64,000 bases of DNA. Source: Pararhizobium mangrovi. GTDB taxonomy: Bacteria; Pseudomonadota; Alphaproteobacteria; Rhizobiales; Rhizobiaceae. Every line of letters begins with the position of its first letter. Within the stretch, counting starts at the first letter, position 1. The stretch covers positions 36,363-100,362 of the forward strand of contig NZ_VHLH01000019.1 in assembly GCF_006516965.1 (NCBI RefSeq). Reading direction: 5' to 3'. The notes under the pieces were generated by a model. It worked only from the letters and a program-made list of their open reading frames with translations. It did no database searches and was not told where the DNA came from. Made by a program: the position numbers and the translations under genes. Below are positions 1-7,989 of the stretch, one piece after another.

Positions 1-441
1 GCACGCTGGCGAGACATGGTCCGCGACATGGCGCACGGTTTGCGTGCGACACTAAAGAGCCACCGCGACGGCGCCCGTCTCGTCTCCGGCACGCATCTTA
101 CGCAGCCGGTCATCCTCGAACCTCTCGAGGCGATCCTCAACGCTTTCACGACAGCCGGCATCGATATCGAGACCGCCACTTTATGCATGACAACGCTCTA
201 CGCCTTCGTCATCGGCTTCACGATCGAGGAACAGGCCGTCGTTCCATCGCCTGGCACCCGCGATCCGCGATACGATCTCGAAAGCAGGCGAGAGCGAGTC
301 GATGCGGAGCGCTTTCCGCTCGCTATGGAAATCGGGCCGTATCTCCTCGATCGTTTCGACCAGCGCTTCGAGCGTGGCATCGATCTCTTTATTGCGGGGT
401 TCGAGGGGGATGTCGGTCGTAAGACGTCCGGAGTTTCCTGA
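1..441 (+). CDS. TetR-type repressor, C-terminal part, cut by the window edge
   Basis: The reading frame is open from base 1, so the N-terminal helix-turn-helix lies outside the window. The visible 147 residues match the all-helical ligand-binding domain of tetracycline-repressor-type TetR proteins (TetR_C_1): a WRD-MVRDMAHGLRATLKSHRDG stretch, then SGTH, then a long helix ending LYAFVIGFTIEEQA. In this family the domain binds a small ligand and releases DNA. It is convergent with the short-chain dehydrogenase at 508-1263, so that gene is not an obvious divergent target; the true target is probably to the left. The last 45 residues are low in recognisable structure. Assignment to TetR is fairly secure; the ligand is unknown. 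Confidence 0.75.
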   Translation, partial: ARWRDMVRDMAHGLRATLKSHRDGARLVSGTHLTQPVILEPLEAILNAFTTAGIDIETATLCMTTLYAFVIGFTIEEQAVVPSPGTRDPRYDLESRRERVDAERFPLAMEIGPYLLDRFDQRFERGIDLFIAGFEGDVGRKTSGVS

Positions 442-507
442 TTCCATCGAAAGGATGATTGGCGAGGCGGTGGCCGTCGATCCGACAATCGCCTCGCAGC
501 CCATCGC

Positions 508-1263
508 TCAGTTCGGGTTCATCGCCGCGAAGGTCTCCTCATAGCGACCGTCGCGCTCGGCGAACCGACGGGCCCTGTCGCGTTCGACAAGAATCTCGCC
601 GGCGGGATGTGCCTGTCGCTCCAGAATGTCGATCACCTCCGCGACATAGACATCGAGCGCCATCGCCCGCTCGTCCGACGCCTGCCCTGTTCCGGTCAGC
701 TCGGTGCGCACATAGGGCGGAGCCAGTTCCAAAACCTCGACCGGCACATGGCGAAGCTGATGGCGCAGCGACTGTAACCACGAATGAAGGAACGCCTTGC
801 TCGCGCAATAGGTCGGGAAATCCGCTCGCGGGATGAAGGCAAGGTTGGAGCTCGTCGCAAGGAAAGTCGCGTCCCGGCGCTGGCGAAGAAGCGGCAGGAA
901 CGCCGTTGCCGTGCGGATCACGCCGAGGATGTTGGTATCGACGATCGCCTGTGCGTCGGATGCATTCCAGTCTTGCGCGCTCATGTCCTCGGTGCGCGAG
1001 ATGCCGGCATTTGCAAGGACGATGTTGAGGTCCGGAAAGCGCTCGCCGACATCCCGCGCGCAGGCTGCGACCGCTTCGCCATCGCCGATATCAAGGATGA
1101 TGCCGGTGATGGCGGGGCGATCGGCGGTGATCGCCTCGAGATGAGACGTCCGCCGGCCGGTGACGACGACCGTGTTGCCGCGATCGTGGAACGCTTCGGC
1201 AAGCGCGCGGCCGATGCCGCTGGTGGCGCCGGTGACGAGAATTGTATTGCCGGTCATGTTCAT
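508..1263 (-). CDS. Short-chain dehydrogenase, DltE-like
   Basis: 251-residue classical SDR oxidoreductase, cytosolic and NAD(P)-dependent. The cofactor motif TGATSGIG is at residues 11-18, NAG at 85-87, structural Asn at 111, catalytic Ser at 138/139 and YCASK with Tyr152 and Lys156. The sequence LELAPPYVRTEL after the active site is typical of the DltE branch (COG3967), whose substrates are mostly undefined. The frame stays open for 47 codons upstream, but I chose the ATG at 1261-1263 because GGAG stands seven bases before it and the Rossmann fold starts right after it. The AraC regulator at 1598-2392 is on the same strand 334 bases upstream and may control it. Substrate unknown. Confidence 0.88.
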   Translation of the reverse strand: MNMTGNTILVTGATSGIGRALAEAFHDRGNTVVVTGRRTSHLEAITADRPAITGIILDIGDGEAVAACARDVGERFPDLNIVLANAGISRTEDMSAQDWNASDAQAIVDTNILGVIRTATAFLPLLRQRRDATFLATSSNLAFIPRADFPTYCASKAFLHSWLQSLRHQLRHVPVEVLELAPPYVRTELTGTGQASDERAMALDVYVAEVIDILERQAHPAGEILVERDRARRFAERDGRYEETFAAMNPN

Positions 1264-1597
1264 GAAGGGTCTCCTTTCCTTCGCAAGGGTCATGGAAAGG
1301 AAAGGCGAACGACCGCTTGGCAACCGTCCCGCATGCCGCTGCCGGACGGTCCGAAACCCGTGCTCTACACGCATTGCCTCGGGATACGACTGGCGCACGA
1401 TCATGATCGGGAAACTGGCCCACCATCATCGCCTTTCCGATCGAGATCTTCCAGCCGGAAACCTCTCGAAGAAGGACGCGTTGGATGACGGTAACGCCTA
1501 CGGCCGACGGTGAACGCCAGCGCAGAGACTGCTAAGTCCGCTTTGCCTACCTGTCAAGCAATCGTGCATCATGCGGCCGACAGGCTTCTCCGACCGG
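1264..1597. other. 334-bp gap between AraC gene and SDR; SD-overlapping hairpin
   Basis: No gene seen. On the minus strand this is the leader of the SDR gene. Arms CTTTCCTT (1274-1281) and AAGGAAAG (1297-1304) form an 8-bp inverted repeat with a 15-base loop; the 3' arm on the transcript runs directly into the GGAG ribosome binding site. Folding could partly hide the site. No clear promoter boxes were recognised. Confidence 0.4.
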
Positions 1598-2392
1598 TCA
1601 GTCGTCCACCCGATCCGGCTGCAAGCGTGCATAGCGCGCCGGCGTTTGCCCGGTCACGCGCCGGAACATGGCGATGAAGGCGCCGACATTACTGTAGCCA
1701 AGATCGATCGCGATGGTAGTCACGGATTGCCCGTCGGCCAGGCGTTCGATCGTATGAATGCATAGGGCCCGCTGACGCCAGCGCGTCAGGTTCATACCGG
1801 TCTCGGCCATGAACCGCCGCGCCAGCGTGCGTGGCGACATTCCGGCGAGCCTGCTCCAGTCCGCGATGGTGCGCTCGTCGGTCGGATCGGCCAGCAGACG
1901 GTCGACGATGGACCGTAGGCGCGGATCCGTGGGCAGAACAAGGCTTAGCGGAATGGCAGCAAGACTGGCGATCTCGTCGAGAATTACGGCGGCGATACGG
2001 CGCTCGTGCGTGGCCTGCGGCGGATGGTTCCAGGACGCTGCGCGATGAACCGCTTCGCGCAACAGCCGGCTCGTCCTGAGCGTCGCCGGGTGGTCGCGAA
2101 GTCCGGCGCAGGCCCCTTCCCCGACATAGACGCTCCATCCAGCAAAGGTGCCGTGAGAGCGCATGGCATGTTCGGTGCGCGGCGGCATCCAGATTGCGTG
2201 CGTCGCCGGCACGACCCACGCACCGGTCAACGTGCGGATCGAAAGCAACCCGGAAAGACTGCCGATCAACTGTCCCGTGGCATGCTGGTGGATGGCCGTG
2301 TCACGCACCGTCGTCTCGCGCCGCTCAACGGCAAAGAGATCGTCATCGCCGATGTTATCGGCGCGATTGGGCTCAATCAGAGGTGTCGACAT
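1598..2392 (-). CDS. AraC-family transcriptional regulator
   Basis: 264 residues, the usual size for AraC proteins with an N-terminal cupin sensor. Residues about 1-150 carry the sensor (WMPPRTEHAM resembles the cupin metal/ligand strand), and about 165-262 the double helix-turn-helix: first helix pair around ERTIADWSRLAGMSPRTLARRF, second around QSVTTIAIDLGYSNVGAFIAMFRRVTG, which is the family signature. The layout resembles the NimR/YdeC-type branch that often controls an adjacent transporter. It is divergent from the small gene at 2493 (100-bp gap) and upstream of the SDR on the same strand; either may be its target. Effector unknown. Confidence 0.88.
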   Translation of the reverse strand: MSTPLIEPNRADNIGDDDLFAVERRETTVRDTAIHQHATGQLIGSLSGLLSIRTLTGAWVVPATHAIWMPPRTEHAMRSHGTFAGWSVYVGEGACAGLRDHPATLRTSRLLREAVHRAASWNHPPQATHERRIAAVILDEIASLAAIPLSLVLPTDPRLRSIVDRLLADPTDERTIADWSRLAGMSPRTLARRFMAETGMNLTRWRQRALCIHTIERLADGQSVTTIAIDLGYSNVGAFIAMFRRVTGQTPARYARLQPDRVDD

Positions 2393-2492
2393 GACCGTTT
2401 TGCGCTATCGATTGGCAGAAACCGGGCGGTTTCGCCATTCAATGCGGTTTACTTTGTGTCGCGTCAACCAGCACAAACACATTGAGCAGATC

Positions 2493-2774
2493 ATGATGAC
2501 CGACAAACAAGCGCCCCAGCGCCCCGAAGACGTCCTGCCCGACGGCATCGACCGGATCAAGATCGACGGCGTCGCCATACGAAAGGGAACGGTAGCCGCC
2601 TTCGTACGCAACGCCATTGAGTGGCGTAATCCTGCGACGGACGGCGCACATAGGCAGACGCTCGAGCGCGAGATGACCGAAGCGATGCCGGCCCTTCGCG
2701 CGCTCGGCCTGTTCGAGGTCTTCGACTTGCGCGATCAGCACCTTAATACCGCTCTCGACGGATGCAAAGAATGA
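2493..2774 (+). CDS. Small conserved-looking protein of unknown function
   Basis: 93 residues, soluble, no signal peptide or membrane segment. The start is one of two adjacent ATGs (2493 or 2496); the frame stays open further upstream but that part has no coding character. The N-terminus is PEDVLPDGIDRIKIDGVAIR, followed by an Arg/Glu-rich helical region. I do not recognise a family with certainty. It is divergent from the AraC gene and followed by a strong stem-loop at 2799-2825, which suggests a short single-gene transcript that the AraC protein could control. Confidence 0.6.
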   Translation: MMTDKQAPQRPEDVLPDGIDRIKIDGVAIRKGTVAAFVRNAIEWRNPATDGAHRQTLEREMTEAMPALRALGLFEVFDLRDQHLNTALDGCKE

Positions 2775-2798
2775 TTGGAACGGAACGCCGCATCAAAC

Positions 2799-2825
2799 GC
2801 CACGGGATCGGTTCGACCCCGTGGC
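2799..2825 (+). terminator. Stem-loop after small gene, possible terminator
   Basis: GCCACGGG (2799-2806) and CCCGTGGC (2818-2825) form a perfect 8-bp stem with an 11-base loop, 24 bases after the stop codon at 2774. There is no T-run after it, so intrinsic termination is uncertain. Confidence 0.4.
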
Positions 2826-3001
2826 AAGGCGGAAGATCCATCCCTCCAGCGAAGTTGGTTCCTCAATGAGTTTCCTTCGTCGCTCGCAGGCATGCGGGCG
2901 CCCTGATCGATGTCGACGGTCACGGCTCCAGCTCCGTAATGTTGAACGGTCCGCCATTGTCCGCGGCATGCGCGACAGCTTCGTTCCCGTGTTTGCCCAC
3001 C

Positions 3002-3130
3002 GAACGGCTCTTCGAGGCTTTCTCGCAGCGATACGAACGAGGTTCGACCATCGTCACCTCGAACCTGCCCTTTGACGAATGGACAGGCGTCTTCGGAAAC
3101 GAACGGCTCACCGGCGCGCTGCTTGAACGT
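3002..3130 (+). pseudogene. istB: C-terminal fragment of an IS21-type IstB ATPase
   Basis: Reading in the frame of base 3002 gives about 43 residues starting ERLFEAF and containing RYERGSTIVTSNLPFDEW, then FGNERLTGALLER. This is the highly conserved sensor/arginine-finger end of IstB, the AAA+ helper of IS21-family transposition. Everything before is missing and the frame breaks where LysR-like sequence begins at about 3127. The fragment is therefore a scar of a former IS21-family element, not a working gene. No istA or terminal repeat of that element is visible. Confidence 0.8.
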
Positions 3131-3745
3131 TCACGATCCGCGCCGACGAGGGGTTCGTAGCGTTGTTCGCTCCCGCTCTCGTTGCCGGCATCGTCAGTGC
3201 AGCACCCGGCGTTCGCCTTCGCTTCGCTCCCAAGCCGGACAAGGAAGCCACGCCGCTGAGGGACGGCGCCGTCGATCTGGATGTCGGAACGGTCGGGGCG
3301 TCCGCGCCGGAGGTCCGCCGCCAGCTGGTCTTTCGCGAGGGCTTCGTCGGTGCTGTTCGCCTGCACCACCCTCGTCTGAAGGGTTCGATCACGCCGCAGC
3401 GCTACGCTGGCTGCGGTCACGTCGTCGCGTCGCGCCGGGGCGCTTAAAAAAAGGCCCGTCGACGACGCGCTCGATGAGCTTGGCCTCCGGCGAGAGGTTG
3501 TCGCCATCGTGCCGCGCTTCCTCGATGCGCTGAACATCGCACGTGCATCGGACCTGGTCGCGCTCATACCGCGCTCCTGCCTGTGCGCCGCAAGAGTGGA
3601 GGCGCAGGGGCTGCAAAGGTTCGATTTGCCTGTGCCGACGCCGGAACTGGCCATCAGTGCCATGTCGCACGAGCGCCTCGATGCCGATCCGGGCCATCGT
3701 TGGCTTCGGCAAAAGCTCATGACGATCTGCCGAGCGGAGACCTAG
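3127..3745 (+). pseudogene. LysR-family regulator, effector domain only, frameshifted
   Basis: Starting at 3127 the frame reads TFTIRADEGFVALFAPALV, then APGVRLRF, KPDKEATPLRDGAVDLD and SRRGA, the substrate-binding domain of a LysR-type regulator. It stops at 3447 after a run of seven A's near 3446-3452. The next frame continues the same domain (KRPVDDALDELGLRREVVAI, ARASDLVALIP, LPVPTPELAI, RLDADPGHRWLR) to a TAG at 3743-3745. The N-terminal helix-turn-helix is absent, replaced by the istB fragment. Two defects (lost head, indel) make it a pseudogene. The stop codon lies within the CTAG target site of the downstream insertion sequence. Confidence 0.85.
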
Positions 3746-4578
3746 GTTCTGGACCCATAAAGGAGCTACCCGAGACGCACGTTTTCTGATTCGGATTCCG
3801 TGAAGGAGTTTGCGATGATGGAAGACGCATTCTGGCTGACCGAAGAACAGTTCGCCGAGCTTGCTCCCCTCTTGCCGAACGATACGCGCGGCGTTGCCCG
3901 GGTCGACGACAGACGCGTGATCAGCGGCATCGTCCATGTCCTGAAGAGCGGCTGCCGCTGGAAGGACGCGCCGGCCTGCTACGGTCCGCGCAAGACGCTC
4001 TACAACCGCTTCGTGCGCTGGGCGGCGAAAGGCGTGTGGGACGATGTCTTCCTGCGGCTTGCCGAAAGCGGCGGTCCGCCGGCGGCTTTGATGATCGACG
4101 CGACGATCGTCAAGGCGCATCTCTCGGCCGCGGGCGGAAAAGGGGGGCGCACCGTCAGGCCATCGGCCGCTCGCGTTGCGGACGGAGCACCAAGATCCAC
4201 CTTGCCGTCGACGAAAAAGGCCGGCCGCGCCGGCTGATCGTCAAGCCGGGCCATCAGGGCGACGCGCCGGTCGCAGGCGATCTCGTGAGCGGGTTCACGC
4301 CGGTGCTCTGCCTGGCCGACACGGCGTATGACAGCAACGCTTTTCGCGCCACCCTGATCGCCAACGGCACGAAGCCGGTGATCCCGAACAACCCAACCCG
4401 AAAGCACCATCACCCGTTCGATCGCCCCGCGTACCGCCTGCGCAACGTCGTCGAACGTACGATCTGCCGCCTCAAGGACTGGCGACGCATCGCCACGCGC
4501 TACGACAAACTCGCGCGCAACTTCCATGCAGCCGTTATCATCGCCAGCATCGTCAGTTACTGGTTATGAGTCTTGAGC
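3746..4578 (+). mobile_element. IS5-family insertion sequence, IS427 group, 833 bp
   Basis: The left end GTTCTGGACCCATAA (3746-3760) and the reverse complement of the right end GCTCAAGACTCATAA (4564-4578) match at 11 of 15 positions. Both ends are flanked directly by CTAG (3742-3745 and 4579-4582), read as the target duplication. The single transposase is in two overlapping frames, as is common in this group. Length, ends, duplication and gene structure agree, so the element may be intact. It sits against the end of the LysR pseudogene. Confidence 0.85.
3815..4569 (+). CDS. IS5/IS427-group transposase, two frames joined by -1 frameshift
   Basis: Frame A starts at ATG 3815 (AAGGAG six bases upstream) with WLTEEQFAELAPLLP, then the conserved GCRWKDAPACYGP. 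Without frameshift it stops at 4237. At A4GGGGGG (4138-4147) a -1 slip after the second GGG continues as AHRQAIGRSRCGRSTKIHL and runs to 4569. The joined product of about 250 residues has the DDE triad: D in MIDATIVKAH, D in LADTAYDS, E in VVERTICRLKDWRR. Programmed frameshifting at such homopolymers is known for this group; a simple disabling mutation is the alternative. Confidence 0.85.
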
Positions 4579-4896
4579 CTAGGGCGTAACGCCAATCCCC
4601 AAACCAGGATCGTTTGCGGGAAAGCTCGCTTCGATGGGGAACGGCAGCTTACGGCCGACCTAGCCCAGAAGCGGACCGAAAGCTTACCACCCCAACATCT
4701 TCGTTCCGGTCTCGGTCGCGATGAGCCGAAAGAACACTATCGGCTTTCAGGACCAGAAGGTGGGAAGTTGTTTCGGCTTCCGACGCGTTTCGGAAGCTTC
4801 TTGGAGATCGGCGGTGCGTTCGACCGAAGACCGTCACGACTGCGTCCACGATCGAACCTCGCTGCTCGATCGTTCCTGCGCCATTTCAGGTCCGCC
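4579..4896. other. Gap between IS element and beta-lactamase gene
   Basis: 318 bases after the CTAG duplicate. I see no recognisable gene on either strand, no terminator-like stem with T-run and no repeat. The short frames present lack family similarity. It is probably flanking DNA of the IS insertion site plus the 3' side of bla. Confidence 0.5.
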
Positions 4897-5778
4897 TCAT
4901 TCCCGGATCACCTCCATCGCCGCGGTCCCGATCGTCTTGAGCGCGTCGTTGCGCGTCTCGAAACCGGCATCCGTGTCGGAGATGAAGATCGTAACGATCC
5001 AGGGCGCACGCCCCTTCGGGACGACAACCGCGAAGATGTTGCGGTTATGGTCGCCGCTGCCGGACTTGTCGTAGATCCGCCAGTCCTTCGGCGCGTCGGC
5101 GCGCAGGAGATCGCCTGTAACGCCGCCATGGCTCATCCATTCGGCCAGTTGATCGCGCGAGGCCGGCGACAAGGCGTTGCCGAGAAGCAGCTTGCGCAAG
5201 GTTTGGGCCATAGCCGACGGAGTTGTCGTGTCGCGCGGATCGCCGGGTTCGAAAGTGTTCAGTTCGGGCTCGTGGCGATCCGACCGACTGACCCCATCAC
5301 CGATGCTGCGGAAAAAGCGCGTGACAGCCTGCGGCCCGCCGAGGCGATCAGTCAGGATGTTCGCCGCTGTGTTGTCGCTCAGGTCGAGAGCGGCGAGACA
5401 GAGGTTTGCGATCGTCATGCGACCGCCGACATGCGTTTTCGTGACCGGTGCGTAGGACAGAAGATCGGCCTTCCGAACCGGCAGGGTGTCGGAAAGGGGG
5501 AGCTTGCCAGCGTCTCGCCGGGCGAGAACGGCGCCGCAGATCGCCACCTTCACCGTGCTGTTCATCAGGAAGCGTTCGTCGCTCCGGTTCGACCAGGCAA
5601 GGTCCGAGCCGGTGTCGGACAGGGTGACGCCGACGCGCGCGCCAAGCTGTCGTTCGACCTGCGCAACCGCGTCGGAAAGAGCGTCGAACCGAGTCTTCGC
5701 CGACGCTCCGGACACGATCGAGCAGGTGACTATCAAAACAGGCGCGAGGCGGGACAGGACGAAACAGGCAGGTCGCAT
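4897..5778 (-). CDS. bla: Class A beta-lactamase
   Basis: 293 residues. A Sec signal peptide occupies residues 1-27 (cleavage after ASA), so the enzyme is periplasmic and hydrolyses beta-lactams. All class A motifs are present: STVK at 74-77 (nucleophile Ser74, Lys77), SDN at 134-136, EPELN at 170-174 (the omega-loop Glu166/Asn170 equivalents) and KSG in place of KTG in the C-terminal third. I chose the ATG at 5778, 17 codons inside the open frame, because GAGGAA lies just before it and the signal peptide begins there. No LysR/AmpR-type regulator is adjacent, and the divergent neighbour is a GntR gene about 400 bases away. The spectrum cannot be read from sequence alone. Confidence 0.93.
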   Translation of the reverse strand: MRPACFVLSRLAPVLIVTCSIVSGASAKTRFDALSDAVAQVERQLGARVGVTLSDTGSDLAWSNRSDERFLMNSTVKVAICGAVLARRDAGKLPLSDTLPVRKADLLSYAPVTKTHVGGRMTIANLCLAALDLSDNTAANILTDRLGGPQAVTRFFRSIGDGVSRSDRHEPELNTFEPGDPRDTTTPSAMAQTLRKLLLGNALSPASRDQLAEWMSHGGVTGDLLRADAPKDWRIYDKSGSGDHNRNIFAVVVPKGRAPWIVTIFISDTDAGFETRNDALKTIGTAAMEVIRE

Positions 5779-6176
5779 GGAACATTCCTCGAAATTTTCG
5801 GAAGGACGGAACCGCCGGGGCGCCATCAAGTGAATTCACGTCGCCTCTGTTATTTCGCTCGTTCTCGGTCAAACGACAAGTTGTGAATATGCGGCGTCGC
5901 GAGACCCCACCGTAGTTTAAAAAACAATGGTTTTATTGCGCCGATCAGCGTTGGTACCTCACGCCGATCACCACTAAGCATCCTGTCGCTGATCCGGCGC
6001 TCGGTACCAGGTCAACGCCGGCTTTTTTCGCAAACTCGTTTTCGCCGTAGGCGTATCACCTGCCGGGTCAACGTTCATTGCAAATCAAAAGAGATACAAA
6101 TTCCGTCTCCAAATTGGTTGACTCTCCATAACCTCTACGACTAAGTGGTCTTACCACTCATGACCACCGAGCCGAC
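5779..6176. other. Divergent intergenic region between bla and gntR
   Basis: 398 bases, clearly more AT-rich than its surroundings around 5915-5935 and 6080-6145. Contains an imperfect inverted repeat GCGCCGATCAGCG (5938-5950) / CGCTGATCCGGCGC (5987-6000, one bulged base), two GGTACC sites (5953-5958, 6003-6008), and the FadR-type operator at 6144-6158 (listed separately). It must carry promoters of both flanking genes. TTGACT at 6118-6123 may be a -35 box of gntR; no convincing -10 was found. Confidence 0.5.
6144..6158. promoter_or_regulatory. FadR/GntR-type operator
   Basis: AGTGGT-CTT-ACCACT is a perfect inverted repeat with a 3-base spacer, containing TGGTNNNACCA, the classic core recognised by FadR-subfamily GntR regulators. 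It lies 18 bases before the ATG of the GntR gene at 6177, the position expected for autoregulation of the gntR-dctPQM-rpiB operon. Confidence 0.75.
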
Positions 6177-6908
6177 ATGCTAGCCGAAGCCGACGATCTT
6201 ACTGGTGCCGATCGTGTTTTCGCTTTCTTCCGTCAGCGTCTGCTCGATGGAACGATCAAGCCCGGCGACAAGCTGCTCAGTGAACGCGAACTCGCCCTGC
6301 AACTCGGCGTATCTCGTCCCGTGCTTCGCGAAGCCTTGCGCTCGTTGGCGATGCTTGGGTTTCTCGACATCCGCCACGGCCGCGGCGCCTTCGTCCGGCT
6401 GGCGGATGTCTCCGTTCTTTCGGATTTCTTCACGTTCTGCCTGGCTCAACAACCCGATATTCTCGATGACGTCATGCAGGCGCGCGTGGCGATCGAATGT
6501 CAGGCGATCCGGCTCGCCTGCGAACGAGCGACGGACAGCGACCTGAAACGCATCGGATCGACGCTTGCGCGTCTCATGGAGACACTTGCAGAGCCGAAGC
6601 TTGGCGCAGACGCCGATTTCGCTTTCCACGAGGCGATCGTCCTGGCCGGCCACAGCCAATCCCTTCTCACGCTCTATCGCGCGATCGAGAACTTGCTCAA
6701 GCGCAGTCATATCCAGCGGCGTGAGCTTACCGTCTCGATACCGGGCATCACGGACTATCTCGTCGAGGCGCACCGGGAGGTTTTTCTTCTGATCGTGGCG
6801 CGAAAGGCCGACGAGGCCGAAACCAAATTACGCGAGCACTTCGCGATCGGCGACGAATTCCGCCGAAAGAGCCTGATCGCCGCCTGGGCGAAGACGGGAG
6901 CAGAGTAG
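6177..6908 (+). CDS. GntR-family (FadR/FCD) transcriptional regulator
   Basis: 243 residues. Residues about 10-75 are the winged helix (GDKLLSERELALQLGVSR, VLREALRSLAMLGFLDIRHG), and about 95-225 the all-helical FCD ligand domain. FCD regulators bind carboxylic or sugar acids, usually losing DNA affinity. The gene heads an operon: the TRAP binding protein starts 33 bases after its stop. A matching operator lies just upstream at 6144-6158, so negative autoregulation is likely. The start codon at 6177 lacks a strong ribosome binding site, but the helix-turn-helix begins about 10 residues in, which fits. The inducer is probably the substrate carried by the neighbouring transporter. Confidence 0.92.
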   Translation: MLAEADDLTGADRVFAFFRQRLLDGTIKPGDKLLSERELALQLGVSRPVLREALRSLAMLGFLDIRHGRGAFVRLADVSVLSDFFTFCLAQQPDILDDVMQARVAIECQAIRLACERATDSDLKRIGSTLARLMETLAEPKLGADADFAFHEAIVLAGHSQSLLTLYRAIENLLKRSHIQRRELTVSIPGITDYLVEAHREVFLLIVARKADEAETKLREHFAIGDEFRRKSLIAAWAKTGAE

Positions 6909-6941
6909 GAACACCGTTCAGTACTAGGGAGAGGAAAACTC

Positions 6942-7931
6942 ATGTTTCGTAGAATGACGAGTGCCATTATGGGCGCGGCGATCGCGTTCGGGTTGACGAG
7001 CGCCGCCCACGCGGTCGAATTGCGCTACGCGCATGTCGGGACGGAAGGCGATATCCAGACGATCTTCGCCGAAGAAGCGGCGAAGAAGATCGACGAAGCC
7101 ACGAATGGCGACGTGACCGTGAAGGTCTACCCGGCGAGCCAGCTCGGCAGCGTCGCCGAAATGGTCGACGGCGTCCGCATGGGGTCCATCTCCATGGGCC
7201 ACCACGATTTCGCTTCGCTGGCGCGCATCGTTCCAGAAGTCGCCGTCTTCAACGCACCATTCCTTTTCAAGAACGCCGAGCAGGCGCTCGCCGCGACAGA
7301 TCCAGCGACTTCGCCGGTTCTTAAGGAGATCAACGAGAAACTGGTCGAGAAAGGCGGTGTTCGTATCATCGGGCGCATTTATCGTGGCGCACGCGAGATT
7401 TCTGCCAATTTCCCCGTCAAGTCGCCTGCGGACCTCAAGGGCAAGGCCTTCCGCGCGGTGCCGCTCGATCTATGGGTCTCGATGGTCAAGGGCTTCGGAG
7501 CAGTTCCGACGCCCGTCGAGGTTTCCGAACTTCCGACAGCGCTCATGACCGGTCTCGTCGTGGGTCAGGAAAATCCCCTGACCATGATCTACGCGAACAA
7601 GCTCTACGAGGTTCAAAAGAGCGTTTCGATGACGGACCATATGCAGTCCATCCTTGCCGTCTTCATCAACGAGGACGTCTGGCAGGGACTGACGGAAGAT
7701 CAGCGTAAGACGATCTCGAAGGTTCTCGACGACGAGGCGCACATATCGCTGAAGATGGCGCAGGACTCGAAAGCCGACCTGATTTCGAAGCTCAAGGAAA
7801 AGGGCATGACCATCGTCACCGAAGACAACGGTCTCGATCTCGATGCCTTCAAGAAAAGCGTTCTCGACCAGATCAAGTCCGATTTTCCGGACTACGCACC
7901 GTATTACGATCGTATTGCGAACATGAACTGA
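6942..7931 (+). CDS. dctP: TRAP transporter solute-binding protein, DctP family
   Basis: 329 residues with a Sec signal peptide ending AHA at about residue 24 (cleavage before VELRYAH), so it is periplasmic. The body has the DctP pattern: LRYAHV start, FAEEAAKKIDEATNGDVTVKVYPASQLG, and the conserved Arg-containing stretch GRIYRGAREISANFPVKSPADLKGKAFRA, which in the family holds the Arg that binds the ligand carboxylate. It delivers an organic or sugar acid to the DctQM permease encoded downstream. The ribosome binding site GGGAGAGG is strong. The exact ligand is not predictable; RpiB in the same operon suggests a sugar-derived acid. Confidence 0.93.
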   Translation: MFRRMTSAIMGAAIAFGLTSAAHAVELRYAHVGTEGDIQTIFAEEAAKKIDEATNGDVTVKVYPASQLGSVAEMVDGVRMGSISMGHHDFASLARIVPEVAVFNAPFLFKNAEQALAATDPATSPVLKEINEKLVEKGGVRIIGRIYRGAREISANFPVKSPADLKGKAFRAVPLDLWVSMVKGFGAVPTPVEVSELPTALMTGLVVGQENPLTMIYANKLYEVQKSVSMTDHMQSILAVFINEDVWQGLTEDQRKTISKVLDDEAHISLKMAQDSKADLISKLKEKGMTIVTEDNGLDLDAFKKSVLDQIKSDFPDYAPYYDRIANMN

Positions 7932-7989
7932 CACGGAATTCGGATGGGGACTCACATCGCTCCCCATCCGTCTGCCGCGGAGATTTTCG

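Noticed and set aside
6118..6146. TTGACT with a -10 element as a sigma-70 promoter of gntR
   Set aside because: The sequence 17 bases downstream (CTAAGT) is a poor -10 match, so only the operator is annotated with confidence.
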